Origin: Rariloculus sp965263005
GTDB taxonomy: Bacteria > Pseudomonadota > Gammaproteobacteria > Steroidobacterales > Rariloculaceae
Length of the DNA stretch: 64,000 nucleotides
NCBI RefSeq assembly: GCF_965263005.1
Contig: NZ_OZ253579.1
Location: forward strand, 186,001-250,000
Reading direction: 5' to 3'
Positions 53,043-62,013 of the stretch are shown in pieces; position 1 is the first letter of the stretch, and each line of letters opens with the position of its first letter. A model generated the notes under the pieces. That model was not told the DNA's origin. It did not search any database and worked only from the letters and a program-made list of their open reading frames with translations. The translations under genes and the position numbers were made by a program.

Positions 53043-55367
53043 TCACTCAAAGCGCAGTAGAAGACGTATATCGTACAGGCGGGGCGCGCCCATGAAGGCT
53101 GTTTCTACGCCGGAAAATTCGGCCGTATTGAAACTCTGGGCGGCGCGCGCCTTGTCCGTCAGATTCGTACCTCCGACACGCACTTCCCAACTCTGATCAC
53201 TTGCGGCGATCGAAACGAATGCGTTCAAGTACGTCGCTGCTGCAACGGCGAGATTTGGAGAATCTGACGATTCGTTGGCGTGATCGCCCTTGTACGCGAC
53301 ATCGAAATGAAATGTACCGGCGATGCCTGGGGTGAGCTGATGCGAGTACGTCACACCAAGGAATCCGGTCCATTCGGGTGCGTTCGGCAGTCGCCGCGTG
53401 CTTACGTCGGTCAGCACGCCGTTAACAAGCGTTTCGAATTCCTCGTATTCCGCATTCAAGTATCCGAGTGAAGCGTCGATCGAAAAACGGTCGTTGGGCC
53501 GGTAGGAAGCCACACCCTCCAAGCCTTGAATTTTCGCGGATGCGGCGTTGGTAAACAGGCTGACGAATTGCCCGGTCACCGGGTCCTGGCCGAAGCCGTT
53601 CAACTGCAGATCGTTGTAGTCGTTGTTGAAATACGCGGCCGAGTAGGTGAACCGGTTTTCCGGATCGCGACCCTTGATGCCGGTTTCGAAGGTCCAGACC
53701 GTTTCCGGATCAAACGGCTCGAACTCGCTACCCGCAAATGCCCGCCCCGGGAAACCGCCGCTCTTGAAGCCGCGAGAAACGGACGCATACAGCGTGAGGC
53801 TGTCGTTTGGCTGGTGCGACAGGACCGCGCGTGGCGTTACCGCATTCCAATCGTGTTTGTCTTGCAGGTTCTCGCTGGGAAACCCGATACCGGCCAGAAA
53901 CGGCGGCCGATCAAGACTCAAGGACAGCGTTGGGTCAAAGAAAAACTCGCCGCGCCGGGTGACCTCTTTCTCGTCATTGGTGTAGCGTGCGCCAATCTCC
54001 ACACTGGTCGTATCAGAAATAGGAAAAGTAACGTCGGCAAAAGCTGCAATCGATCGCGTGCGCTGGTCACTTTCGCCGTATCCGCCTGATGGAACTCCGA
54101 TACTGATGATTGGGAAAAACAATCCACCAAACTCGAAAGACGCCGACGCATCGTCAAATCCCGCGAGCACAATATCGTGGTCGTTAAAGTAGAAAACACC
54201 GCCCGTAAACGACAGGCCACTATCGCTTTCATACGCTACTCGCAGCTCCGTAGAAAACTGGTCGGCGTCTTCATATACCGGAATATCGAGGACCGGCAGG
54301 GGCGTGCTATCGGCATCCAGAACGAAATCCCACGAAAGTCTGCGGTATGCCGTGATGCTCTCCAGGTACCAGTCGTCTTTAAACCACCACGTGCTCTTGA
54401 ATGACGCGCCGTGCGTCGTCAGGTCGGCAAGAATATTCGCCGTACCTTCGACAACATAGGGCGAACCAAATGCTTCCTCTGTCGGCAAGTACGTCACCGG
54501 GTTGAACGGATCGCCAACCGGATCGGGAAACAGCGTGAGCGGCGTTTTCCGGATTGGTGTCAGTGACCGGTTGGGACGCTCGGATTTTCCTTCCCAACGA
54601 AGCGCGAAATTCAGATTGTCACTCGGCTCGAAGTGCAAGCCGGATCGAAACGACAACGTATTTGTATCGCCATCGGAACCACCAAGTACTGGATTTTCGG
54701 AATACCCGTCGCGTTTGACTCCGGAGAGCGATATTTTCCCTTTCCACCGGCCGTCGCTGCTCAATGGTCCGCTAATGCGGCCGTTGTATATCTTGGCGTT
54801 GAGATTTCCGGCGCCAAGCTCGGCATACGCTTCAAACTCATCTGTCGGCTGGCGAGTAATCAGCTTGACGGCGCCTCCGGGGGAGTTTCGCCCGTAGAGC
54901 GTTCCTTGCGGCCCGCGCAGAACCTCGACGCGTTCGACGTCGAACAATTCCAAGAAAGCTGCTTGGGTGCGTGCAACATATACGTCGTCGATATACACGC
55001 CGACACCCGGCTCGACGAACGGTAAGGAGTCGTTCTGCCCGATTCCACGCAAGTAGACTGCGGCATTGGAAGAATCGCTTCTTTGAAAATGAAAGTTCGG
55101 CACCGCATATTGCACTTGCCGCATATCGGTCGCCTGCAAATCGCGAAGCTGGCGCTCACTGAAGGCCGAAACCGAACCTGGCACGGTCCATAGCGACTCC
55201 TCCCTGCGCCGTGCGGTGACGATGATTTCCTCGATTTCATTGACCTGCGTATTGGGCGCCGCCTCTTGGGCGACACACGCAATACTCAGGTCGAAATAAG
55301 CCAGAATTGCGATAACGCTCGAGACTGCGATCGGCCGAATACTGCGAGCTGTCTTGTTGGGCCACAT
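53043..55367 (-). CDS. TonB-dependent receptor
   Basis: A 774-residue outer-membrane receptor: signal peptide (residues 1-33), TonB box VNEIEEIIVTARRREESLWT, plug domain with YLRGIGQND and VERVEVLRGPQGTLYGRNSP, and a barrel that ends LYDIRLLLRFE. It resembles the receptor subset linked to import of hydrophobic or aromatic compounds, but the ligand is unknown. It is the promoter-proximal gene of the minus-strand operon and divergent from the AraC regulator. GC content is visibly lower than in the housekeeping genes. Confidence 0.95.
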   Translation of the reverse strand: MWPNKTARSIRPIAVSSVIAILAYFDLSIACVAQEAAPNTQVNEIEEIIVTARRREESLWTVPGSVSAFSERQLRDLQATDMRQVQYAVPNFHFQRSDSSNAAVYLRGIGQNDSLPFVEPGVGVYIDDVYVARTQAAFLELFDVERVEVLRGPQGTLYGRNSPGGAVKLITRQPTDEFEAYAELGAGNLNAKIYNGRISGPLSSDGRWKGKISLSGVKRDGYSENPVLGGSDGDTNTLSFRSGLHFEPSDNLNFALRWEGKSERPNRSLTPIRKTPLTLFPDPVGDPFNPVTYLPTEEAFGSPYVVEGTANILADLTTHGASFKSTWWFKDDWYLESITAYRRLSWDFVLDADSTPLPVLDIPVYEDADQFSTELRVAYESDSGLSFTGGVFYFNDHDIVLAGFDDASASFEFGGLFFPIISIGVPSGGYGESDQRTRSIAAFADVTFPISDTTSVEIGARYTNDEKEVTRRGEFFFDPTLSLSLDRPPFLAGIGFPSENLQDKHDWNAVTPRAVLSHQPNDSLTLYASVSRGFKSGGFPGRAFAGSEFEPFDPETVWTFETGIKGRDPENRFTYSAAYFNNDYNDLQLNGFGQDPVTGQFVSLFTNAASAKIQGLEGVASYRPNDRFSIDASLGYLNAEYEEFETLVNGVLTDVSTRRLPNAPEWTGFLGVTYSHQLTPGIAGTFHFDVAYKGDHANESSDSPNLAVAAATYLNAFVSIAASDQSWEVRVGGTNLTDKARAAQSFNTAEFSGVETAFMGAPRLYDIRLLLRFE

Positions 55368-55454
55368 GGTGCAATTCCTCCATTCATAGCTGTGTGTACA
55401 ACGGATCGAATATTCCCTGATTGCGTATTTGACGATTGTTTAAGGTGATCCGCA

Positions 55455-56597
55455 ATGACAAAACAGGTCATGAAAGAAGGACAATTGTGGCCAATATCAT
55501 GGTATTGTGTGGATATGCCAAATTACGGCAACCACTCAGGTTTGGCGAATAGCCTAGGCATTCCGTGCGTGGACAGCTCCTTGTTTGAGCCGCTGGCGAA
55601 AGCTGCCTGGTCCAGCGGTATCGACCTGGCTGTCCTATTACGAGAAACGCGGCGCCAGCGACCGGGCGAAAGCGATGAATTGGAACCCGTGCTGGTTTCC
55701 GACTACTTCAGGCTTCTTGGGAAACTGGCCGACCTGACCAGTGATGAGACGGTACGAATGTCAAAACGACCGCTGCTGCCGGGCGCGTTCCACTTCGTGT
55801 TGTCTCAGGCGGTTGCCTCGGACCGCTTTGACCGCATGCTGGGCAAGATTGCGAACGGCTTCAATCTATTGCACGGTCGTGTCTACAACCACGTAATCAC
55901 ACAGGGTAACAATCTGATCTACGCCATTGACAACAAAAATTTTCCCTCCCCATTCGAGTTGACGGCCAGGCAATTGCACAGTTTTCTCGAGTGCATCGCG
56001 ATACTCATGCACACACTGTTTGGTATTTGTGCGAATACCAACATTGATTCATACTTGTGCAAGGTTACGACCAAACGGCGTCTGAGCAATTTTCGCAAAC
56101 ACACGGGTAACCGACTTAACCAGCTGGCGTACTGGGGCGTGCCAACCGCGTACGGAAGCAAGAACTACGCGCTGATCTACGACTACTCCATCGCCTCGTT
56201 GCCAGTGAAACTCCGAGCTGGCGATCTGCCGGAGCCAAACGCTATCTTTGGCGAAGTGGCCACTTTGATTGAGTGCAATCACAGGGTTTCGCCCGCGAAC
56301 GTGCCGATCGTCGACAGGGTTATTGACCTGATACTGAAGCAAACCGTGTCGGCCAATGAGCTGGCATCACAGCTCAATCTCAGTTCCAGGACGTTTCGGC
56401 GCCGTCTGGCAGAATCGAACACATCGTTTCAACAGGTTAGGCAAAAAGCCTTGAACGCACGCGCAAAGCGTCTATTGTCTCAAGATCACCTCGTTGGCGA
56501 AGTCGCTGAAAAACTCGACTATTCGGACGAGAGAAGCTTTCGGCGCGCATTCTTCCGCTGGAACAAGATCTCGCCTTCGAAGTTTCGCTCCGGATGA
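55455..56597 (+). CDS. AraC-family transcriptional regulator
   Basis: A 380-residue regulator with an N-terminal ligand-binding domain of the OruR/ArgR-type AraC group and a C-terminal double helix-turn-helix (ANELASQLNLSSRTFRRRLA; VAEKLDYSDERSFRRAFFRW). It lies divergently, 87 bases from the TonB receptor gene, so it likely controls the catabolic operon in response to its substrate. ATG 55455 is the first start; shorter starts are possible. Confidence 0.92.
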   Translation: MTKQVMKEGQLWPISWYCVDMPNYGNHSGLANSLGIPCVDSSLFEPLAKAAWSSGIDLAVLLRETRRQRPGESDELEPVLVSDYFRLLGKLADLTSDETVRMSKRPLLPGAFHFVLSQAVASDRFDRMLGKIANGFNLLHGRVYNHVITQGNNLIYAIDNKNFPSPFELTARQLHSFLECIAILMHTLFGICANTNIDSYLCKVTTKRRLSNFRKHTGNRLNQLAYWGVPTAYGSKNYALIYDYSIASLPVKLRAGDLPEPNAIFGEVATLIECNHRVSPANVPIVDRVIDLILKQTVSANELASQLNLSSRTFRRRLAESNTSFQQVRQKALNARAKRLLSQDHLVGEVAEKLDYSDERSFRRAFFRWNKISPSKFRSG

Positions 56598-56615
56598 AAT
56601 GATGTTGTGTCCGTC

Positions 56616-57467
56616 ATGATCGGGCGTTTCTCCAAAAGCCGTTGCGGACTAAAGTTCTTTTATCGCGACTCTCTCATCTCATCTGACAGCAAACTGGCGC
56701 CGGTGGTCTGTCTTCATGGACTCACCCGCAACAGCGAGGACTTTGAAGACATCGCCGCGCACCTCAAGCCGACCCGGCGCGTCCTTGCCCTCGACTTCAG
56801 GGGAAGAGGCCGTTCGGATTTCGACCCCGACTACCGAAACTACTTTCCGACAACTTATGCTGAAGATGTCGTCGAATGGCTGGATCACCTGAAAATAAGG
56901 TCGGCGGTCTTTTGCGGTACGTCGCTGGGAGGTATTGTGACAATGGTTCTGGCCGGGCAAACTCCGAAGCTGTTTGCGGGCGCCATCATCAACGATATCG
57001 GTCCGGAAGCCTCCCAGGACGGTATCCACAGAATCAGCCAATATGTCGGCAAGCTGAAGCCGGCCGAAAATTGGGGCGACGCTATCGCCAACGTCAAGGT
57101 AATGTTCGAAGTCGCCTGCCCTGACGCCGATGCCGCCACCTGGGACGATATTACGAGGCGCACCTACCGCATGGGCGCCGACGGTAAGCCAGTCTTGAAA
57201 TCCGATCCCAACATCGGCAAGGCGTTCCAAGAGCTCGGCGGTGCACCCGCGGACCCCTGGGATCTGTTCGAAAAACTCGGGCAGTTTCCCCTGCTCGCCT
57301 TGCGCGGGGAGTTCTCGGACCTGTTGGCTCCAGAGACTTTCGTCGAAATGGCCGAGCGCGTCCCGACCCTGCACACTTGCACCGTCGCCAACCGGGGACA
57401 CGCACCCTGGCTCAACGAGCCGGATGCACTTGCCGCCATCGATCGGTTTCTAGCCTCGGTTCCCTAG
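56616..57467 (+). CDS. Alpha/beta-fold hydrolase
   Basis: A 283-residue classical alpha/beta hydrolase. Visible features are the oxyanion region VVCLHGLTRNSEDFEDIA, the nucleophile elbow VFCGTSLGGIVTMVLAG (Ser), acid in LRGEFSDLLAPETF and histidine in VANRGHAPWLNEP. Similar to esterases and 3-oxoadipate-lactonase-like enzymes; its substrate is probably that of the neighbouring operon. It follows the AraC gene by 18 bases; ATG 56616 is chosen over GTG 56607. Confidence 0.92.
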   Translation: MIGRFSKSRCGLKFFYRDSLISSDSKLAPVVCLHGLTRNSEDFEDIAAHLKPTRRVLALDFRGRGRSDFDPDYRNYFPTTYAEDVVEWLDHLKIRSAVFCGTSLGGIVTMVLAGQTPKLFAGAIINDIGPEASQDGIHRISQYVGKLKPAENWGDAIANVKVMFEVACPDADAATWDDITRRTYRMGADGKPVLKSDPNIGKAFQELGGAPADPWDLFEKLGQFPLLALRGEFSDLLAPETFVEMAERVPTLHTCTVANRGHAPWLNEPDALAAIDRFLASVP

Positions 57468-57498
57468 TCGGAGGCTCCAAAGGATAGTACTTTCGAAG

Positions 57499-57690
57499 TG
57501 AACCGTACCGGGTTTCCCGGAGGCTCCAAACCTTGAGAGACTGGAGCCATGGAAAAGAGAAACAGCTACTCCCCGGACTGCCGGCAGAGGTCAAAGCGGC
57601 GTATCATCGCCAAAGCGAGCACACGGCGTGGGCCGCGTGACTCAACAAAAACAGTCTCCGGAAAACCCGGCGCGGTTCAGTCATGTCGAA
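57499..57690 (+). mobile_element. IS3-family insertion-sequence remnant (left end and orfA start)
   Basis: TGAACCG at 57499 with GGGTTTCCCGGAGGCTCC behind it looks like an IS3-type end. A start at ATG 57549, preceded by GAGAGACTGGAGCC, encodes MEKRNSYSPDCRQRSKR, which recalls the OrfA transposase start (M-E-K-R-x-x-Y-S-P-E-F-R). The frame degenerates after about 17 residues and no OrfB is present. It forms the right border of the accessory block. Confidence 0.6.
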
Positions 57691-59071
57691 CAACAGGGGC
57701 TTGAAGCATTGGCGCATCGAGTGCGCACGCCGTCGCACGGCATTGGTCGCCAGCCTGACTGCCTTCGGGTACCTGGCGGCAATCCCGAATGGCTGGTCCC
57801 AGACGAGCGCGGGCCGAGGCGCTCCGGACCCGGTTCGCGTGGCAACGATCGTCGGCTCCGAAGGCAAGGGTTACTTCGTCGGGGCCGGCATTCCGGAAGA
57901 CAACATGCCCGTTTACGCCGCACGGGACGGTGCGACGCCGCCCGGCGTGGAGCCGCTCCCGGCCGATATCTTCACGACCGATGATTTCTACCTGGACGAG
58001 CCGCTCTGGTCGGACCCGCGCTATTACCGATGCAATTCGGCCGTCGGCCTCGAGCAGATCTGGGGCGCGTATGAAGTGCCTCTGATCGGCGACGATCCAC
58101 CGGCGTCGGCAGCCTGGGGCTATTGCGATCGCGACTATCCGCGCGAGGAGATCGTAAGCCCCTACGAATTTGCGACGGCCGCGGAGCACTACCGGGCGCT
58201 ACTCGCCGAATCGCGCGCACGCGGCGGGCCGACGCTCTACACGCAGGCGACGCTGCCTGACTGGAACGGTCGGTACCTACGCGAGCGCGAGAAGACCGCG
58301 ACCTGGTTCCATGGCGCTGTCCTGCAGATACCCACCTATCTATCGCTACTGACGCCCGAGTACCAACGGCGTTTCGTCCAGCAGATGTATCACTACTCCG
58401 GCAACAACGCGGCGCAATGGCCGGGCTCGTATTGCTGGCCCGAAGGATTCATGCGCCGTCTCACCCAGTATGGCGGAGGCCAGGTCAGCCTGGTGATGAC
58501 GCCGCAACTCATTCTCGATATGCGAATCGCGGCGAAGACGGTGATCACGCAGATACATATCGGCCGCGAGTTCGACGAAGACGGCGTCGTGCCGCGGCTC
58601 GGACCTGACGTTCCGCAGTGGCTTGGTGACACGATCGGGTTCTGGGACGGCACAGCGCTGATCACCTGGACTTCGAACATCCAGGGCTGGATATCCCACG
58701 GTACGCACGAATTCACCAACAAGCTCCAGACGATCGAGATTTACACACCGCGCGTGAATGCGGCTCGAATGTTCATCGGCCTCAAACACGAAGTCGTGTT
58801 GTATGACGATGAGGCATTCGTTGAGCCCGTTCGCATTGTCCAGTACCTGGACAAGCAGGCCGGGCTCGCCGAAGGCGATCCGTTTCTGTTCATTGAGTGT
58901 GTGCCGCACATTTTCCCGGTCGAAGGTATCGCAACGCCGATCGCGCCGGGCCAGACGTTCGAGTACACGCTGCCGGATACCTTTGGGCGCCCCTGGGCAC
59001 AAATCTGGGAACGGCATCACGAGGAGGGCATGGCGCGCCCCGAGGAAGAGGACATATTCAGTTTCGAGTGA
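57683..59071 (+). CDS. Hypothetical exported protein
   Basis: A 462-residue protein with an N-terminal signal segment (ALVASLTAFGYLAAIPNGWS). Parts such as GDTIGFWDGTALITWTSNIQ and LQTIEIYTPR recall the GDTLVV family of 15760-17597, but the match is partial. Function unknown. The gene begins just inside the IS remnant border, so its upstream regulatory region may be disturbed. Confidence 0.75.
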   Translation: MSNNRGLKHWRIECARRRTALVASLTAFGYLAAIPNGWSQTSAGRGAPDPVRVATIVGSEGKGYFVGAGIPEDNMPVYAARDGATPPGVEPLPADIFTTDDFYLDEPLWSDPRYYRCNSAVGLEQIWGAYEVPLIGDDPPASAAWGYCDRDYPREEIVSPYEFATAAEHYRALLAESRARGGPTLYTQATLPDWNGRYLREREKTATWFHGAVLQIPTYLSLLTPEYQRRFVQQMYHYSGNNAAQWPGSYCWPEGFMRRLTQYGGGQVSLVMTPQLILDMRIAAKTVITQIHIGREFDEDGVVPRLGPDVPQWLGDTIGFWDGTALITWTSNIQGWISHGTHEFTNKLQTIEIYTPRVNAARMFIGLKHEVVLYDDEAFVEPVRIVQYLDKQAGLAEGDPFLFIECVPHIFPVEGIATPIAPGQTFEYTLPDTFGRPWAQIWERHHEEGMARPEEEDIFSFE

Positions 59072-59259
59072 CAGGCATCGCCATACGAACATTTAAAGTG
59101 CCCGTTGGCGCCACCGATCCTGTTTGCCGGTGTGCCCATTGCCGTCGCGCAGGGCACTCGCGAGGGTTCGGGCGACCTGGAGTCGGCCTGTTCAGCCTCA
59201 CCTCACGCGGGATCAGCGTCACGCGTCACGGCCTGCTTGACGCGGGACGCCACTCCCGA

Positions 59260-59287
59260 TTGAGGATGACGCGGCCGAGCGTATAAT
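59260..59287 (+). promoter_or_regulatory. Sigma-70-type promoter of ftsYEX
   Basis: TTGAGG (59260-59265), a 16-base spacer, and a perfect TATAAT (59282-59287), 58 bases before ftsY. Confidence 0.7.
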
Positions 59288-59345
59288 TTGCCGCGCCGGC
59301 GCATGAGGTCCGGTACCTCCCTTCGAAATCTTCAAGGTCGTTTTG

Positions 59346-60281
59346 GTGGTTACCGACTCGAGAGCTCCAGGCGACAGCGGTTTTTTCCGTAGGCTCTGTT
59401 CAAGGCTCAATCGGGGCAAAGCGTGGCTTTCCGGCGACGTGCCGAACCTGTTCGCTCGCGGAATCGACGATGATGCGCTTGAGGCGCTGGAGACGGAGCT
59501 TCTGCTCGCCGATGTCGGTGTCGAGGCAACGCGCTCGCTGGTCGATGCGCTACAACGAACGCCGACGAACGGCAAGCGCGCCGTCGACGTGCTCCGCACG
59601 ACGATCCTCGAACTGCTCGATCCGCTTGCTGTTCCACTTGCCGTCTCGAGCGACACGAAGCCGTTCGTAATCCTCGCCGTAGGAGTCAACGGGACGGGCA
59701 AGACGACGACCGTCGGCAAGCTCGCTCATCGGCTCGCTGCCGAACGACGCTCCGTCGTGATCGCTGCAGCCGACACATATCGCGCGGCCGCGGTCGAGCA
59801 GCTTGCAGAATGGGGACGTCGCGCGGGCGCGACGGTCGTGAGTCAGGCCGATGGCGCGGACCCCGCGGCCGTCGTCCACGATGCGCTCGCGGCGGCGCGC
59901 GCGCGAGGCGCCGACGTCGTGCTCGCCGATACCGCAGGCCGCCTGCACACGGACGCGGGCTTGATGGATGAACTCGCGAAGATCCGCCGGGTCATCTCGC
60001 GCTTCGATCCGGGTGCGCCTCACGAGACCCTGCTCGTGCTCGACGCAAGCCAGGGACAAAACGCGCTCGTGCAGGCCGAGCGGTTTCACGCCAGGCTCGG
60101 CGTGACCGGGCTCGTGATCACGAAGCTCGACGGCACCGCCAAGGGCGGGATCGTGATCGCGATTGCCCGCAAGCTTCGCTTGCCGATAAGATTCGTCGCG
60201 ATCGGTGAAGCGATTGAGGATTTCGAAGTGTTCAGCGCCAGCGAGTTCGCGCATGCACTGATCGGAGACAGCCCCGCGTGA
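59346..60281 (+). CDS. ftsY: Signal recognition particle receptor FtsY
   Basis: A 311-residue GTPase that receives SRP-ribosome complexes at the membrane. The NG domain shows GVNGTGKTTTVGKLAHRL, DTYRAAAVEQLAEW, DTAGRLHTDAGLMDEL and TKLDGTAKGG. The long acidic N-terminal A domain of E. coli FtsY is missing; only about 45 residues precede the N domain, as in many other bacteria. The GTG start at 59346 follows AAGG by 8 bases. It overlaps ftsE by 4 bases. Confidence 0.96.
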   Translation: MVTDSRAPGDSGFFRRLCSRLNRGKAWLSGDVPNLFARGIDDDALEALETELLLADVGVEATRSLVDALQRTPTNGKRAVDVLRTTILELLDPLAVPLAVSSDTKPFVILAVGVNGTGKTTTVGKLAHRLAAERRSVVIAAADTYRAAAVEQLAEWGRRAGATVVSQADGADPAAVVHDALAAARARGADVVLADTAGRLHTDAGLMDELAKIRRVISRFDPGAPHETLLVLDASQGQNALVQAERFHARLGVTGLVITKLDGTAKGGIVIAIARKLRLPIRFVAIGEAIEDFEVFSASEFAHALIGDSPA

Positions 60282-60967
60282 TTCACTTCGAAAACGTCTA
60301 CAAGCGATACCCGAACGGGCGCGAGGCGCTCAGCGGAGTCAGCTTCGCTCTTGCGCGCGGAGAAATGGCCTTTCTGACCGGTCCGTCGGGCGCGGGCAAA
60401 AGCACGCTGCTCAAGCTCATCGCGTTGATCGAGCGGCCCACGCGCGGCAGCGTGCTCGTCAACAGCCGGAACACCGCAAGGATTTCGCGGCGCCGCATCC
60501 CCGGTTTCCGCCGGCGCATCGGTGTCGTCTTCCAGGATCACAAGCTGCTGTACGACCGAAGCGTGTTCGAGAACGTCGCGCTGCCCCTCGTGATCGCCGG
60601 CTTCGGGCAACGCGAGACCGGGCGTCGCGTCCGGGCTGCGCTCGACCAGGTCGGACTGCTCGGACGCGAACAGCACGCGCCGGTCACGCTTTCCACGGGT
60701 GAGCAGCAGCGCGTCGGAATAGCGCGTGCGGTCGCGAGCCGCCCCGACGTCGTCATTGCCGACGAGCCCACCGGAAATCTCGATCCGGAGCTGTCGCTCG
60801 AGATCATGCGCTTGCTCGGGCGTTTCAACGAAGTCGGCGTGACGCTCCTGATCGCGTCGCACGACCTCAAACTCGTCGACGCGCTCGGGCAGCGCAGGAT
60901 CAGGCTCGTGGCTGGACAGATTACGTCCGACAGCCCGGCTCCTGACCCGCCGACGCGGATCGCCTAA
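60278..60967 (+). CDS. ftsE: Cell division ATP-binding protein FtsE
   Basis: A 229-residue ABC ATPase: Walker A GPSGAGKSTLL, Q-loop in FQDHKLLYDRSVFENVALPL, signature LSTGEQQRVGIARA (a Thr replaces the usual Gly), Walker B VVIADEPTGNLDPE and H-loop ASHDLKL. With FtsX it regulates peptidoglycan hydrolases at the septum. The start is GTG 60278, overlapping ftsY. Confidence 0.96.
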   Translation: MIHFENVYKRYPNGREALSGVSFALARGEMAFLTGPSGAGKSTLLKLIALIERPTRGSVLVNSRNTARISRRRIPGFRRRIGVVFQDHKLLYDRSVFENVALPLVIAGFGQRETGRRVRAALDQVGLLGREQHAPVTLSTGEQQRVGIARAVASRPDVVIADEPTGNLDPELSLEIMRLLGRFNEVGVTLLIASHDLKLVDALGQRRIRLVAGQITSDSPAPDPPTRIA

Positions 60968-60969
60968 CC

Positions 60970-61890
60970 GTGATTGACGCCACGAAACGTTATTTCGGCT
61001 TGCATGTGCGCAACCTCTGCGGTGCGATCGTGCGGCTCGTGCGTCAACCGGCAGGGAGCCTCCTGACCGTGCTCGTCATCGCAACCGCGCTCGCACTGCC
61101 CGCGGGATTGCGGGTGCTCGTCGGCAACGTCGACGCGCTCAGCGGTACCTGGGAAGGCGCCCCGGACTTCACCGTCTATCTCCACGACACCGTGACGGAG
61201 CAGCGGGCTCGCGAGCTCGCGAGCGAGATCGACGCGCGGGGCGATGTCGCCACGGTCGCGTTCATCAGCCGCGCCGACGCACTCGAGGAGTTTCGGGCTC
61301 AATCGGGTTTCGGCGAAGCGCTCGACGCGCTCGAGGAGAACCCGCTGCCGCATACGCTCGTAGTCAGGCCCGGCCCGAGCACGATCGGCGAGATGGAAGC
61401 GCTGGCCGAGTCCCTCGGATCACTCGAGGAGACATCTCTCGTGCAGCTCGACACGCAGTGGGTCGCGCGCCTGCGGGGCATACTCGTGCTCGTCGAACGA
61501 GTCGTCGACATTGTTTCGGGGCTCGTCGCGCTCGCGGTTATCCTCGTGATCGGCAACACGATCAGGCTTGAAGTCAACAATCGCAGCACGGAGATCGAGG
61601 TCATGAAGCTCGTCGGCGGCAGCGACGGTTTCATCCGCAGGCCGTTCCTGTATCTCGGCTTCTGCTACGGGCTTGCAGGCTCCCTTGTCGCCGTGTTGCT
61701 CGTCGGGGTCGCGCTCGCGCTGATGCAGGCGCCCGTCAGAGCCCTCGCGGAGCTTTACGCGAGCGCCCATACGTTAACTGGACTCGGCTGGCGCGATACG
61801 TTCGTCCTGCTCGGCGGCGGGGCCGCGCTCGGCTGGGCCGGCGCCTGGCTCGCCACCGCGCGCCATCTGCGCGCGATAGAGCCCACTTGA
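60970..61890 (+). CDS. ftsX: Cell division protein FtsX
   Basis: A 306-residue permease-like partner of FtsE with four transmembrane segments (about 30-50, 175-200, 225-250, 275-295) and a periplasmic loop that activates murein hydrolase regulators. NTIRLEVNNRSTEIEVMKLV, the typical FtsX motif, is present. GTG start at 60970, two bases after the ftsE stop. Confidence 0.95.
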   Translation: MIDATKRYFGLHVRNLCGAIVRLVRQPAGSLLTVLVIATALALPAGLRVLVGNVDALSGTWEGAPDFTVYLHDTVTEQRARELASEIDARGDVATVAFISRADALEEFRAQSGFGEALDALEENPLPHTLVVRPGPSTIGEMEALAESLGSLEETSLVQLDTQWVARLRGILVLVERVVDIVSGLVALAVILVIGNTIRLEVNNRSTEIEVMKLVGGSDGFIRRPFLYLGFCYGLAGSLVAVLLVGVALALMQAPVRALAELYASAHTLTGLGWRDTFVLLGGGAALGWAGAWLATARHLRAIEPT

Positions 61891-61944
61891 CTCACTGCTG
61901 ATCGGCCGAATTTCCACCCGATCGTCGGGGAACAAGCCCGCTTG

Positions 61945-61971
61945 TTAGCACTCTAATGTGGAGAGTGCTAA
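61945..61971 (+). promoter_or_regulatory. CIRCE operator (HrcA binding site) upstream of rpoH
   Basis: TTAGCACTC (61945-61953), 9 bases, GAGTGCTAA (61963-61971): a perfect match to the CIRCE consensus TTAGCACTC-N9-GAGTGCTAA bound by the heat-shock repressor HrcA. It overlaps a likely promoter (TTAGCA at 61945, 18 bases, TAAAAT at 61969-61974) 40 bases before rpoH, so HrcA would block rpoH transcription. Confidence 0.93.
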
Positions 61972-62013
61972 AATCCGTTTCCGACCGAATTTCTTGATGG
62001 AGGCAAAGCTGCC

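Noticed and set aside
61924..61946. AACAAG-CCCG-CTTGTT hairpin after ftsX as terminator
   Set aside because: Stem is only 6 bp, has no T-tract and overlaps the rpoH operator region; too weak to call.
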